DNA of 64,000 nt from Isoalcanivorax pacificus W11-5 (GCF_000299335.2 NZ_CP004387.1:3550994-3614993), one strand, 5' to 3'; counted from the first letter of the stretch, positions 1-9,923 are shown. Numbers and translations are program-made. Notes: a model not told the origin generated them from the sequence alone.

Positions 1-546
1 CTGCGTCCGCACTTCGACGAACTCAGCGCCATCTATCACGACCTCGGCTACCCGCTGCTGGAAGCCTCCGCCGCCGACGCACACGGCCTGAGCGCCCTGC
101 GTGACGCCCTGGTGGGCCACACCTGCGTGTTTGTCGGCCAGTCCGGGGTCGGCAAATCATCGCTGGTCAACGTGCTGCTGCCGGACGCCGAACTGGCCAC
201 CAATGTGCTGTCCGATGTGTCCGGCCTGGGCCAGCACACCACCACCACCGCCCGGCTGTTCCACCTGCCCGACGGCGGCAATCTGATCGACTCCCCCGGC
301 ATCCGTGAATTCGGCCTGTGGCATATCGACGAGGACGAGTTGCTGCGCGGCTACCGGGAACTGGCGCCGCTGGCCGGCCATTGCCGCTTCCGCAACTGCT
401 CGCACCTGCACGAACCCGGCTGCGCCCTGACCGGCGCCGTCGAGGCGGGCGACATCAGCGCCGAACGGCTGGAAAACTATTACCGCATCCGCGAAACGCT
501 GGACGAGACGGCCCGCCAGCGCTACGACCGCAGCGACAACGACTGA
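1..546 (+). CDS. rsgA: Ribosome small subunit-dependent GTPase A, C-terminal part
   Basis: This is a circularly permuted GTPase that checks late maturation of the 30S subunit. Translation is open from base 1, so the N-terminal OB fold lies outside the window. Visible are the P-loop GQSGVGKSS, the switch segment GLGQHTTTT, the DSPG motif, and the C-terminal zinc knuckle HCRFRNCSHLHEPGC with its C/C/H/C ligands, followed by the usual helical tail ending DRSDND. The gene ends at TGA, 81 bases before a rhodanese gene, as in pseudomonads. Everything visible is complete and normal; only the 5' end is missing. Confidence 0.95.
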   Translation: MRPHFDELSAIYHDLGYPLLEASAADAHGLSALRDALVGHTCVFVGQSGVGKSSLVNVLLPDAELATNVLSDVSGLGQHTTTTARLFHLPDGGNLIDSPGIREFGLWHIDEDELLRGYRELAPLAGHCRFRNCSHLHEPGCALTGAVEAGDISAERLENYYRIRETLDETARQRYDRSDND

Positions 547-627
547 CCGCCGCCTGCATTTCCGCACGCGCTCCGGTAGAATCGAACGCCCCGTCCGGCT
601 TTGACGGACGCCTCAAGGAAGCCCCCG

Positions 628-1455
628 ATGGCCAGCGATCTGCCACTGCTTGTTTCGCCGCAACAGTTGTTGCCGCACCTGGGTGACGACGGTCTGCTGA
701 TCGTGGACCTGGGCAAACCCGTGGTGTACCAGCAGGCCCACGTGCCCGGTGCCATCCACCTGGATTTCAAGCGGCTGCAGCGCAACACCCTGCCCGCACC
801 GGGCCTGTTGCCGGAAGACGACGGCCTGGCCGCCCTGCTGTCGGACATTGGCCTGACCCCCGACACCCACGTGGTCGCCTATGACGACGAAGGCGGCGGC
901 TGGGCCGGACGCCTGCTGTGGCTGCTCGATGCGGTCGGCCACACGCGCTACAGCTACCTCGACGGCGGTATCCACGCCTGGCTGGCCGATGGCCTGCCCA
1001 CCGAAGACACCCCGGCGACCGCACGCCCGAGCGACTATCAGCTGGGCGAGAAGAACCCGCGTACCGATGTGCCGTTCGAGGAAATGCTGGCCCGTTACAA
1101 CGCCGACAACGTGGTGATCTGGGACGCCCGCTCGCGCGAGGAATTCGATGGCGTGCGCGCCTTCGCCCAGAAAGCCGGCCATATGCCCGGCGCCGTCCAC
1201 TACGAGTGGACCGAGCCGATGGACAAAACGCGCAACCTGCGCCTGCGCGACCTGGATACCCTGCGCGACGAACTGGCCGCGCGCGGCATCACACCGGACA
1301 AGGAAATCATCACCCACTGCCAGACGCATCACCGTTCCAGCTTCAGCTGGCTGGTCGGCAAGATACTCGGCTTTGACAATATCCGCGGTTATGCCGGCTC
1401 CTGGTCGGAGTGGGGCAATCACCCGGACACCCCCGTGGAAAAGGACCTGAAATAA
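628..1455 (+). CDS. Thiosulfate sulfurtransferase (tandem rhodanese)
   Basis: This 275-residue protein has two rhodanese domains and transfers sulfane sulfur from thiosulfate to cyanide or another thiol acceptor. The N-terminal domain (about residues 5-125) has no active cysteine. The C-terminal domain carries the active-site loop CQTHHR, fitting the CxxxxR pattern, then the typical end [13 protein letters not shown] chose ATG 628 because AAGGA lies nine bases upstream; an in-frame TTG at 601 has no better site. The stop overlaps the psd start by one base (TAATG), so the two are probably translationally coupled, as in Pseudomonas. Confidence 0.9.
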   Translation: MASDLPLLVSPQQLLPHLGDDGLLIVDLGKPVVYQQAHVPGAIHLDFKRLQRNTLPAPGLLPEDDGLAALLSDIGLTPDTHVVAYDDEGGGWAGRLLWLLDAVGHTRYSYLDGGIHAWLADGLPTEDTPATARPSDYQLGEKNPRTDVPFEEMLARYNADNVVIWDARSREEFDGVRAFAQKAGHMPGAVHYEWTEPMDKTRNLRLRDLDTLRDELAARGITPDKEIITHCQTHHRSSFSWLVGKILGFDNIRGYAGSWSEWGNHPDTPVEKDLK

Positions 1456-2321
1456 TGCAGAGCTCGTTTGTCGACCGGTTGTTTGTCCTGTTGCAGTATC
1501 TGGTGCCACAACACCTGCTGTCGCGCCTGGTGGGCTGGTGTGCCCGCAGCGAAATCCCGTGGATCAAGACCACCTTCATCAATCAGTTCAGCAACCGTTT
1601 TGACATTGACCTCAGCGAAGCGGTGATCGAAGACCCGGACCAGTTCGCGAGCTTCAATGCGTTTTTCACCCGCGCCCTGAAAGACGGCGCACGCCCGATT
1701 GCGCCAGAAGCGGACGACATCGCCTGCCCTGCCGACGGCACCATCAGCCAGCTCGGCAAACTGCGTGGCAGTGACGTCTTGCAGGCCAAGGGCCAGTATT
1801 ATTCCGTTTATGAACTGCTCGGCGGCGACAGCGCCCTGGCCAGCGAATTCAGCAACGGCCACTTCGCCACCGTGTACCTGTCACCGCGCGATTATCACCG
1901 CGTGCACATGCCGGTCACCGGCACCCTGCGCGAAATGATCTATGTGCCGGGCAAGCTGTTTTCGGTCAACGCTGTGACGACTCGCCAGGTGCCGCGCCTG
2001 TTTGCCCGCAACGAACGCGCCGTGTGCATCTTCGACACCGAACAGGGGCCGGTGGCCGTGATCCTGGTCGGCGCCATGATCGTCGCGGGTATCGAGACCG
2101 TCTTCGCCGGCCAGGTCACACCGCAGCCGACCGAGATCACCCGCACCCGCTATGACCGTGTCGAACCGGTCGTGATTGAAAAGGGCGCTGAACTGGGCCG
2201 CTTCATGCTGGGCTCGACCGTGGTGATGCTGTTTCCGGAAGGCGCCTGCGACTGGGAAGCCGGCCTCGGCGCAGAAAGCCCGGTACGCATGGGCCAGCCG
2301 CTCGGCAAGGTCCGCATCTGA
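1455..2321 (+). CDS. psd: Phosphatidylserine decarboxylase proenzyme
   Basis: Psd makes phosphatidylethanolamine at the inner membrane by decarboxylating phosphatidylserine. The 288-residue product has the usual length. It is a pyruvoyl enzyme: the proenzyme self-cleaves between Gly and Ser in the LGST motif, seen here as FMLGSTVV about 35 residues from the end, giving beta and alpha chains. Other family signatures are [31 protein letters not shown] and PGKLFSVN. It overlaps the upstream rhodanese gene by one base. A weak GC-rich dyad follows the stop. Confidence 0.96.
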   Translation: MQSSFVDRLFVLLQYLVPQHLLSRLVGWCARSEIPWIKTTFINQFSNRFDIDLSEAVIEDPDQFASFNAFFTRALKDGARPIAPEADDIACPADGTISQLGKLRGSDVLQAKGQYYSVYELLGGDSALASEFSNGHFATVYLSPRDYHRVHMPVTGTLREMIYVPGKLFSVNAVTTRQVPRLFARNERAVCIFDTEQGPVAVILVGAMIVAGIETVFAGQVTPQPTEITRTRYDRVEPVVIEKGAELGRFMLGSTVVMLFPEGACDWEAGLGAESPVRMGQPLGKVRI

Positions 2322-2331
2322 ATCGCTCTTC

Positions 2332-2364
2332 GGGAGGGCGCCAGCGCCTATTGACGGCCCTCCC
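2332..2364. terminator. GC-rich dyad after psd
   Basis: GGGAGGGC at 2332-2339 pairs with GCCCTCCC at 2357-2364 across a 17-base loop. There is no clear T-run, so it could be a weak or Rho-assisted terminator, or only a leader structure ahead of the ATP-grasp gene. Confidence 0.3.
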
Positions 2365-2409
2365 TCTCCTGCCCAAGAATCCGCCGCATCGCCCCCGTTC
2401 CGGACCTGT

Positions 2410-3210
2410 ATGCGGCTGATCACCTTCGACCCTTTCCGCACCCTCGGCCTGCCGGGTGTGCGTTATATCAAACCGGAACTCATGCACCAGCACCTGGACG
2501 CCCTGCGCGACGCTGACTGGCTGCTGTTTCCCGGCTACTGGCAGCTGAACACCCTGCATTACGCCCTGAAGAAAAAAATCTTCCCCAGCCCGGTGAGCTA
2601 TCACCTGGGCCACGACAAAGTGGAAATGACCCGCGCCTTCCAGGCCGCCTGCCCGACGCACGTGCCGCGCACCGACATTCTCGCCAGCACACCGGAGAAT
2701 GTGCGCGACGTGCTGCACCGCTGGCCGCTGCCGTTTGTGGCCAAACAGATTCGCGCCAGTGAGGGGCTGGGCGTGTTCCTGATCGAAAGCGCAGAGCAGT
2801 TCGAGCGTTACGCCACCGACAACGCCGTGCTCTATGTGCAGGAAAAACTGCCCATCGAACGCGACCTGCGCATCGTGGTGGTGGGACGGGAACTGGTGGC
2901 TGCCTACTGGCGCGAAGGCACTGATTTTCACAACAACGTGGCACGCGGCGGCCGCGTGCGGCATGACCTGCCCATACCGGAAACCGCGACGGATTTCGTG
3001 CTGACACTGACGGGGTATCTGAACATCGACCACGCCGGCTTCGACGTGGCGATGGTGAACGGGCAACCGATGCTGCTGGAATTCAACCGCCTGTTCGGGC
3101 ACCAGGGCGTGCCCGGTTTGCAACAGCGCGTCAACGATGCGATACGGCGTTATCTCTGCGGTGAGCCGACACCGGATTCCGGTGCACCCACGGCCAGCCG
3201 CACCGCCTGA
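2410..3210 (+). CDS. RimK-type ATP-grasp ligase
   Basis: This 266-residue protein has an ATP-grasp fold of the RimK/GshB type, which joins a carboxylate to an amine or thiol through an acyl phosphate. Matching segments are FVAKQIRASEGLGVFL (ATP-binding lysine and flexible loop), VLYVQEKLPIERDLRIVVVG, and the metal-binding end MLLEFNRLFGHQG. The substrate cannot be read from sequence. Its last 61 bases overlap the end of the opposing ytjB-like gene, an unusually long convergent overlap. The ATG start has no strong ribosome site, but the preceding region offers no better one. Confidence 0.75.
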   Translation: MRLITFDPFRTLGLPGVRYIKPELMHQHLDALRDADWLLFPGYWQLNTLHYALKKKIFPSPVSYHLGHDKVEMTRAFQAACPTHVPRTDILASTPENVRDVLHRWPLPFVAKQIRASEGLGVFLIESAEQFERYATDNAVLYVQEKLPIERDLRIVVVGRELVAAYWREGTDFHNNVARGGRVRHDLPIPETATDFVLTLTGYLNIDHAGFDVAMVNGQPMLLEFNRLFGHQGVPGLQQRVNDAIRRYLCGEPTPDSGAPTASRTA

Positions 3211-4319
3211 TCATTGATCTGCGCCTGATACCGCTGGGCCAGTTGCTCCAGCGGTTGCAGTCGCAGGTCGTCACCGTCGGCACAATGCACGGTCAGGGCC
3301 TGTTCGGGGCGATACAGTGAGCGGGTGTCCAGCGACAGCGCGAGCAGTTCGTTTTCCGGCACATGCAGCCGGCCCGGCACACCGGCCTCGCAACAGGCCA
3401 GGCTGCGCACCGGGTCCCTGTCGCCGGTCACCAGCAGTTTGAATTCCAGCGCCATCTGCCCGGCCTGTTTGCGTTGCTCGGCAAGCTGGCGGCTGACTTT
3501 CAGAAACAGCATGCCGGCGCACACGGCATTGAACGCAGCATCCGCCGGCTCGCCCTGGAAGCCGATCAGTGCCCCCTCGTCCAGCCGCGTCTGCAGCGCA
3601 CCACCATACAGCAGCGTGACCTCCGCCAGCGCCTGTTCATAAGGTGCCAGCAATGATGCGAACAGGCTGTCGGTGTAGCGGCCACGCAGGTGTGCCTCGT
3701 TTACCAGCGCCAGGCGCAGCACGGCGGTCACCGGGACCGGCGCAGCGGCCTCCGGTGCCTGTTCTTCGACCGGTGCCGGCGCGGCCGGCGGCAGGTGCCA
3801 CAAGGGTTCGCCGCGCAGGCGCCGCTCCAGCATCAGCACCAGCACGCGCAGGCCGAGCAGACACAGCACCAGCAGCACAAAACCGGCTTCGACTTTCTTG
3901 CGCGTCGCCGTCTCCGCCGCCGGCCAGAGCTTCACCACGCCGACGATACCGCCATCGGCCAGGCGCATCGGCTGCTGCACCGGCGCCGCCTCCACCGGCG
4001 TACCGCTACTGGCCAGCACGCGGCCACCGGCGTCTTCCAGCGTCACGCGCGCCACCGGCCCCAGTTCGCCGGTGCGGCGGGCAATCACGTTCAGGCTGAC
4101 CAGATTATTGGTGGCCGTGTATTCCACCGCGTTCTCGGCCACCTGGATCGCCAGCGCGCCGAGATAGTCGCGGCGGGCCTCGGCCAGCCGGCTGTCCAGG
4201 TGCTCGAGGAAATACAGACCGATCAACAGGCTCGCCAGCAACAGCACGGCCAGTTCACGCAGCAGGGGGCGTTCTCCGATGATCCACTGGCGCCAGCGCG
4301 CCATGTCCGCCTGGGGCAT
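3150..4319 (-). CDS. AhpA/YtjB-family inner membrane protein
   Basis: This 389-residue membrane protein is divergent from serB, the position held by ytjB (smpA) in enterics and ahpA-type genes elsewhere. A first membrane segment (ELAVLLLASLLIGLYFL, near residues 22-38) is followed by a roughly 110-residue periplasmic sensor-like region, a second membrane segment (GFVLLVLCLLGLRVLVLML), a Pro/Ala/Glu-rich linker, and a cytoplasmic domain of about 170 residues. That cytoplasmic part makes it longer than E. coli YtjB and resembles the adenylate-cyclase-like fold reported in pseudomonad relatives, which I infer only loosely. The function is not established. A second possible start (MARW) lies five codons in. 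Confidence 0.7.
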   Translation of the reverse strand: MPQADMARWRQWIIGERPLLRELAVLLLASLLIGLYFLEHLDSRLAEARRDYLGALAIQVAENAVEYTATNNLVSLNVIARRTGELGPVARVTLEDAGGRVLASSGTPVEAAPVQQPMRLADGGIVGVVKLWPAAETATRKKVEAGFVLLVLCLLGLRVLVLMLERRLRGEPLWHLPPAAPAPVEEQAPEAAAPVPVTAVLRLALVNEAHLRGRYTDSLFASLLAPYEQALAEVTLLYGGALQTRLDEGALIGFQGEPADAAFNAVCAGMLFLKVSRQLAEQRKQAGQMALEFKLLVTGDRDPVRSLACCEAGVPGRLHVPENELLALSLDTRSLYRPEQALTVHCADGDDLRLQPLEQLAQRYQAQINDQAVRLAVGAPESGVGSPQR

Positions 4320-4463
4320 GATCCATTCCTGATGGGAGGGGCAGATGCGGCGGAGTATATCGTACGCGCCCGGTAAAGCACCTCGCCGCAGCGCATGCCG
4401 TCACGGCACTTTGCTGCTAACCTATGCGCGCCTTTGCCTGCTCCTGCAATGAGGACCCTTTGA

Positions 4464-5735
4464 GTGCGCGACATTATCCTGATCCAGGTTTCCGGCGGCG
4501 ACCGACCCGGTCTCACCGCAGCCTTTACCCGTATCCTGGCGCAGTTTCGTCTCAACATTCTCGACATGGGGCAGGCGGTGATCCACGACACCCTGTCACT
4601 GGGCATTCTGGTGGAAGTGCCGCCCACCGCCGAAGCTGCCCCGATGCTCAAGGACCTGCTGTTCGAGGCGCACAAGCTGAATGTGTCGGTGCGCTTTCGT
4701 CCCATTGATCACGAGCGCTATGAAGAGTGGGTCGCCGGCCAGGGCAAGGACCGCTATATCATCACGCTGCTGGCACGCAAGATCACCGCCGAGCAGCTCA
4801 GTGACGTCACCGCCGTGGTGGCAGCCAACGAACTGAACATCGACAGCATCAACCGGCTTTCCGGCCGCGTACACCTGGAAAATGAAGCCGGCGAGGACGC
4901 CGACACCGATCAGCGTGCCTGCATCGAGATTTCCGTGCGCGGCGAGCCGAAAGACCCGGAAGCCATGCGCGCCGCGTTCCTGGATATCGCCAACGAGCGC
5001 AACGTGGACATCGGCTTTCAGAAAGACAGCGCCTTCCGCCGCAATCGCCGGCTGGTGGTGTTCGATATGGATTCCACCCTGATCCAGTCGGAAGTGATCG
5101 ACGAGCTGGCCGCCGAGGCCGGCGTCGGCGAACAGGTGGCGGCCATCACCGAGCGCGCCATGCGCGGCGAACTGGACTTCAACGAAAGCTTCCGCGCCCG
5201 CGTGGCCCTGCTGAAGGGGCTGGATGCCGATGCGCTGCACCGTGTGCAGCAACGCATCCGCCTGACCGAAGGCGCCGAACGTCTGATCGGCACACTGAAA
5301 GCACTGGGTTATCGCACCGCGATTCTCAGCGGCGGCTTCACCTGGTTCGGGGAATATCTCAAGCAGCGGCTGGGCATCAACCACGTCTACGCCAACGACC
5401 TGGAAATCGAGGACGGCAGGGTCACCGGCCGCGTTGTCGGCCAGATCGTCAATGGCCAGCGCAAGGCGGAATTGCTGAAAGCCATCGCCGAGCAGGAAGG
5501 CATCAGCCTGGAACAGGTAATCGCCGTGGGCGACGGTGCCAACGACCTGCCGATGCTCGGTATCGCCGGCCTGGGCATTGCCTTCCGCGCCAAGCCGCTG
5601 GTGAAGGAAAGCGCCAAGCAGTCGATCTCCACACTGGGGCTGGACGGCATCCTGTATCTGATCGGGGTGCGCGACAAGGATCAGGCAGAGCTGTTATCCG
5701 CAGGGCTTGAGGCGAAAGAAACGCCCGAGGCCTGA
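4464..5735 (+). CDS. serB: Phosphoserine phosphatase with N-terminal ACT domains
   Basis: SerB catalyses the last step of serine synthesis, hydrolysing O-phosphoserine. The 423-residue protein has two ACT-like regulatory domains (about residues 4-90 and 95-180), then a HAD phosphatase domain. The nucleophile motif is VFDMDSTLIQSE, motif II is ILSGGFTWF, and the metal-binding motif is GDGANDLPML. A GTG start fits best: GAGGA lies nine bases upstream, and the protein then begins MRDIILIQVSG as in pseudomonad SerB. The long two-ACT form is typical of Pseudomonas-like bacteria. Confidence 0.95.
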   Translation: MRDIILIQVSGGDRPGLTAAFTRILAQFRLNILDMGQAVIHDTLSLGILVEVPPTAEAAPMLKDLLFEAHKLNVSVRFRPIDHERYEEWVAGQGKDRYIITLLARKITAEQLSDVTAVVAANELNIDSINRLSGRVHLENEAGEDADTDQRACIEISVRGEPKDPEAMRAAFLDIANERNVDIGFQKDSAFRRNRRLVVFDMDSTLIQSEVIDELAAEAGVGEQVAAITERAMRGELDFNESFRARVALLKGLDADALHRVQQRIRLTEGAERLIGTLKALGYRTAILSGGFTWFGEYLKQRLGINHVYANDLEIEDGRVTGRVVGQIVNGQRKAELLKAIAEQEGISLEQVIAVGDGANDLPMLGIAGLGIAFRAKPLVKESAKQSISTLGLDGILYLIGVRDKDQAELLSAGLEAKETPEA

Positions 5736-5746
5736 CACCCCTCGAC

Positions 5747-5775
5747 GGCGGCCGGGTTAGTACCTTTGCCCGGCG
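5747..5775. terminator. Weak dyad between serB and fimX ends
   Basis: GCCGGG and CCCGGC form a six-pair stem with a 12-base loop in the 44-base gap between the convergent serB and fimX genes, followed by a T-rich stretch on the plus strand. It is a plausible serB terminator but not a strong one. Confidence 0.3.
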
Positions 5776-5779
5776 TTGT

Positions 5780-7855
5780 TTATTCTTCAGGATTGAGCTG
5801 CAATTTGGGTCCCGGCGCCTGCAGGTAGAAGCCCTGCAGATAATTGATCCCGCCCAGCGTCCACAACACCTGCATCTGCTGCGCCGACTCGACAAAGCCC
5901 ACCAGCACCTGTTTGCCCCGGCTGCTGGCCTGGGTGATCAGTTCGGCGAACTTGGCCCGGCTCTCCGGCTTGCCCAGTTCCTGGGTGAAGCTGCCGTCGA
6001 ATTTGACCATCGATACCGGGACATGCTCGAACAGTTTGAACGGATTGATGCCGCCTGCGAAACGGCTGATGGAGAAACCACAGCCCAGCACCGCGACCTG
6101 TTCGGCAAACGCCTGTGCCTGTTTCAGGAAGGTGTTGGCGTCGCCTTCGGAAATCTGGAACAACAGACGGCGCGGATCGAACTTGGCAGCCTTGATCGCC
6201 TTGCCGATCCACGGCGCCAGCTCGGCATCCTGCAATGAGTAGCCGCTGAGGTTCACCAGCAACCGCACCGGCGCTTTTTCCGCCATCGCGGCGCGCATGG
6301 CGTGCAATGCCACCCAGCGATCGATTTTGCCGGCCAGGCCATGTTCGGCGGCAATCGGCATGAAGGCTTCCGGCTTGAGGTCATCCCCGCCTTTTTGCGG
6401 CAAGTGCACGAACACCTCGAAGAAGTGATCGCTTTCATCCTCAAGGTTCATCACCGGCTGGTACAGCAGCTTGAAGGTGCCCTGTTCCAGCGCCTGACGA
6501 ATCGCCAGCACGATGGCCTCGGATGAACCGGCAGCCACATCGTCCATCGGGTCGTGCACATGCACGCTGTTGCCCTTGCCGTCGCGCATTTTCTGCGCCT
6601 TGTTACAGCAGTCCAGCGCGCGCGTAATCACACCCTGGCCGTTGCGGCTGTCTTCCTGCACGAAGGCGACGCCGACACTGGCCGTCATCTGCAGGGTGCG
6701 GCCCTGCACCGGTGGCATCAGCGCCTCGATGTCGGCACGCAGTTGCTCGGCGATGCCGGCTGCGTCCTCGCGCTCGCTGACGGGCACCAGCATGGCGAAA
6801 TCTTCGTCGCCAACGCGCGCCATCGGCACGTTTTCGCCAAGCCGCTTGCGCAGGCAGGCCCCGATCAGCGTCAGCGCTTCGTCTGCCCCTTCAATGCCGA
6901 CACTGCCCTGCACCTGTTCGAATTCATCCAGGCGCAGATACAGCAGGGCACTCATCTGGCCGGTCTTGAGCACCTCGCCCACGGCCTGGTCCAGTTGCTC
7001 CATGAACCAGAGCCGGTTGTACAGGCCGGTGACCTGATCCACCTGGCTCATTTCCTGCAGCCGTTCCTGGAACACGGATTCATCCACCTGCGCGCTGCGG
7101 ATCACGATCTGGGTGCAGGTTTCACCATCATAGGTAGAAGGGGCGAATACGAACGTGGCATCGAATTCGTCGCCAGAGGTGTTCACGCCCCGGCATTCGA
7201 GCTCGTGTGTCTTGCTTTCATCCTGTGCGCGGCTGCGCAGCAGTTTTTTCAGTTTTTCGTGATCGGCGGCGGACACCATGTCCATGATCGGCACGCCGGC
7301 CAGGTCCTCGGCGCTGGGGTAGCCGAACATCTCCAGATAGGTGTCGTTGGCATGGATATGCATGCCGTCGACCACGTAGGCAATCGCGTCGCGGCTCTGG
7401 TCCATCAGCACGGACAGGCGCTTTTCCGCTTCACGCAGGGCCAGTTCGGTCTGCTGGCGTTCCTTGCGCATGCGTACATAATCCAGTTGCTGGTCCACCA
7501 GCAGCATGATCAGTTCACGGTCATCCACCGGCGCCACCGCGCGGGCGCCCACCGCCATCGCCGAACGCAGTTGCCCGGCATCGAAATCGTCCGCCAGCAG
7601 GATCACCGGCACCGCCTTGCCCAACCGCTGCAAGTGCGCCATCACCGTTTCCAGCGTGCAGCCACCGAAAGACGGACGGCACAGCAACATTTCCCAACTG
7701 CCGGACTTGAGCGCGCGCAGCAGCTCGTCCTCGCCCAGCACCAGCTCCGCGCGGGTGGCGCGGCCGGCATTGCGCAGGGCGTTCATCAACTGCTCCGCCT
7801 CATCCTGGGAATCGTGGGCGATCAACAGTCGGATGGTGTCGAGTTTATAGGTCAT
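5780..7855 (-). CDS. fimX: FimX-like c-di-GMP effector (REC-PAS-GGDEF-EAL)
   Basis: The start at 7855 gives 691 residues, the length of Pseudomonas aeruginosa FimX, and an N-terminus (TIRLLIAHDSQDEAEQL) matching its receiver-like domain. Order: REC-like (1-125), PAS (about 145-265), degenerate GGDEF (about 275-440; VGDED in place of GGDEF) and degenerate EAL (about 450-690; EVFVHL in place of ExLxR). FimX binds c-di-GMP through the EAL domain without cutting it and promotes type IV pilus assembly and twitching. It sits next to serB as in Pseudomonas. The longer open frame to 7999 has no family support. Confidence 0.88.
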   Translation of the reverse strand: MTYKLDTIRLLIAHDSQDEAEQLMNALRNAGRATRAELVLGEDELLRALKSGSWEMLLCRPSFGGCTLETVMAHLQRLGKAVPVILLADDFDAGQLRSAMAVGARAVAPVDDRELIMLLVDQQLDYVRMRKERQQTELALREAEKRLSVLMDQSRDAIAYVVDGMHIHANDTYLEMFGYPSAEDLAGVPIMDMVSAADHEKLKKLLRSRAQDESKTHELECRGVNTSGDEFDATFVFAPSTYDGETCTQIVIRSAQVDESVFQERLQEMSQVDQVTGLYNRLWFMEQLDQAVGEVLKTGQMSALLYLRLDEFEQVQGSVGIEGADEALTLIGACLRKRLGENVPMARVGDEDFAMLVPVSEREDAAGIAEQLRADIEALMPPVQGRTLQMTASVGVAFVQEDSRNGQGVITRALDCCNKAQKMRDGKGNSVHVHDPMDDVAAGSSEAIVLAIRQALEQGTFKLLYQPVMNLEDESDHFFEVFVHLPQKGGDDLKPEAFMPIAAEHGLAGKIDRWVALHAMRAAMAEKAPVRLLVNLSGYSLQDAELAPWIGKAIKAAKFDPRRLLFQISEGDANTFLKQAQAFAEQVAVLGCGFSISRFAGGINPFKLFEHVPVSMVKFDGSFTQELGKPESRAKFAELITQASSRGKQVLVGFVESAQQMQVLWTLGGINYLQGFYLQAPGPKLQLNPEE

Positions 7856-8075
7856 CTGGGGCCTGTTATCAGAAAGCCTGACGGGCTCTATGGAATGAGG
7901 AGCATTCATGACTGACCTGCACGATGTGGCGGATGCGCCAACCTCTGGCACGCGATCCACATCCCCCCCAGGATAGTGTGGCCACGTCTGGACGCGCACA
8001 TTTTGCCCGCTCCGGTGTGGTAATCAAGCCGGCGGGCAGCTTGCGCCCTGGACCACCAACAAAACGTGACACACA
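7856..8075. other. Intergenic region upstream of fimX
   Basis: This 220-base stretch separates the fimX start from the end of the PilZ-like gene on the same strand. It presumably holds the fimX promoter, but I see no clear sigma70 or sigma54 element and no hairpin. Confidence 0.5.
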
Positions 8076-9923
8076 TCACAATGAAGACCAGATCGACTGA
8101 AACTCATCGTCGGCGGGTGCTGCCACCGGGGCATCCAGTGAACGGAACTCGAACTGGCCGAAACTGCCCGTGCTGCTGACCCGGCGCAGCAACTGTACCC
8201 GCTCGGCCGCCCCCTGGCGCAGCAGTTCCACCCTGGAGCCGGAGCTGAACCCCACCGCCGGCACCAGCAAGGTAGCAGGCTGCGCGATCGCGTGCAGTTC
8301 CGGCAGCAACAGCACGCGCAGAAATTCACCACTGTCGCCGGTCTTCTTCAGCACCCGGGCGGCAGCCGGCAACGCGCGCGGGGCCAGCAGCTCAATGCCG
8401 AACTGGGCGCCCTGGTGGGTCAGTTGCCGCACCCAGCGAATCACCCCCACGGTCCAGTCATGGTGCTCTTCCTCATGCACACCGACCAGCTCGCCCGTGC
8501 GCAACTGCGCCGGCGTCTCGCCCTGCCAGGCCAGGCAGTAGCCGCCGGGGCTGACGTTCACGGTCTGGCAGCTGTGGCGATCAAACTGCACCGCCTTGAC
8601 CTCGGTACCATAGGCCTGCACTGCGGCGGTGATGCGCGACAGGTCGATACTTTCCACCTGATTGCCCTGCAATTCGTGCGCCATGCGCCGGCTGCCACCA
8701 TCAAAGGACTGGTCCCAGCCCTCTTCCGGCAGTGCCGGGCGCATGCCGGCACCGGCATTGCGGCGCACCTGCCCGCTGAACGGGTTGTTGTCTTCGCCAG
8801 CCAGCACACGCAGCTGCGCCGCGCCAATCTGGGTGGCGAAGTCGACGCCATGGGAGGAAAAGTGGTGCACCGCGCCGATGCCGAAACAGATTTCCAGCCT
8901 GATCTGCTGATCCTGCCGCTGAAAAGAGCGTTCCGTCAGCGCCCCCCAGGCCTGCTGCAGATGCGCCAGCAGACCATCGCTGGCGCCACGCGGCAATAGA
9001 AAGTCCTCCGGCGGGGAACCGTTCACGCACTGCGTGAGCTGCGCCACCAGTGCCTGGGAATCGATGTAGCGGCTGCTGTCGCGGGCGGCGGATACGTGCG
9101 TGCGATAGGTCGGCGGCCGGTCCAGCAGCAGGTCGAACACGAACAGATCATCCCGGCTGGCGGCGGGCCGCACTGCCATCAGCACCGACCAGGCTTCCGT
9201 GGCGTCATAGATCCAGGCCAGTTCCTGTTGCCGCAGCTGGTTCGGTTTGGCCGTGGCCAGCAGCAAAGTGCGGCAGTAAGCCTGGGCCACCGTGATCGCG
9301 GGCAAGTGCCGGAGCATCGGGTCAGGCACCGGCAACAGCGCCAGCTGGCAGGTGGACGCCAGCAGGTAAAGCTGGTGTAGCTCAAGCCACAGATGCCGAG
9401 GTGTGGGGAAATAAAGCTGATAGCAGCGCAGCAGGGTATCACCCAGTGCCGCCACCGCCCGCTCCAGCGCGGTGGCGATGGCCAGTCGTATCTCACGATC
9501 CTGCGGGCGCTCGCGCTCGCCGTCCTGCTGCATGCGCTGGATGCGCGCGACGCCACGCGCCACCACCAGCTTGTAGCCACTGGCCAGATGCCCCTGCAAT
9601 GCCTGCGCCAGGCTGGCAACGCGCCGCGCCTTTTCCGGCAGCACCAGTGACTGTTTCAGGTAATGCTTGCCGAGGCTGTCGCACACATGCAGCACCGCCG
9701 GCCGCACAATCTCCAGCAGTTGCAGACGGGTACGGGTGTCCAGTTGCAGGCGGTTGAGCTCCTGCAGGTACTGATAAAGCTGGCGGGAGGTTTCCCCCAT
9801 GTTCATCAGGGGGAGCTGGTCTACCCAGGTCTGGAGCTTGCGTGGCTGGTCGCTGCCGATGGTGAGCGCGCGCAGATCCTGCTCCGGCAGCTTCAGGCGA
9901 ATCAGTGAATTGTCCCCGGACAT
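8076..9923 (-). CDS. Large soluble protein with C-terminal PilZ-like domain
   Basis: This 615-residue protein has no signal peptide or membrane segment. The first 380 or so residues are mostly alpha-helical and Leu/Gln/Arg-rich, with no motif I recognise. The last part looks like two beta-rich modules. One contains SPGGYCLAWQGE and a following segment resembling a PilZ domain, and the final one (FSSGSRVELLRQG to the end) is also PilZ-like. It sits upstream of fimX on the same strand, so a role in c-di-GMP or type IV pilus signalling is a reasonable guess. The assignment is by fold impression and context, not a strong motif. Confidence 0.6.
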   Translation of the reverse strand: MSGDNSLIRLKLPEQDLRALTIGSDQPRKLQTWVDQLPLMNMGETSRQLYQYLQELNRLQLDTRTRLQLLEIVRPAVLHVCDSLGKHYLKQSLVLPEKARRVASLAQALQGHLASGYKLVVARGVARIQRMQQDGERERPQDREIRLAIATALERAVAALGDTLLRCYQLYFPTPRHLWLELHQLYLLASTCQLALLPVPDPMLRHLPAITVAQAYCRTLLLATAKPNQLRQQELAWIYDATEAWSVLMAVRPAASRDDLFVFDLLLDRPPTYRTHVSAARDSSRYIDSQALVAQLTQCVNGSPPEDFLLPRGASDGLLAHLQQAWGALTERSFQRQDQQIRLEICFGIGAVHHFSSHGVDFATQIGAAQLRVLAGEDNNPFSGQVRRNAGAGMRPALPEEGWDQSFDGGSRRMAHELQGNQVESIDLSRITAAVQAYGTEVKAVQFDRHSCQTVNVSPGGYCLAWQGETPAQLRTGELVGVHEEEHHDWTVGVIRWVRQLTHQGAQFGIELLAPRALPAAARVLKKTGDSGEFLRVLLLPELHAIAQPATLLVPAVGFSSGSRVELLRQGAAERVQLLRRVSSTGSFGQFEFRSLDAPVAAPADDEFQSIWSSL

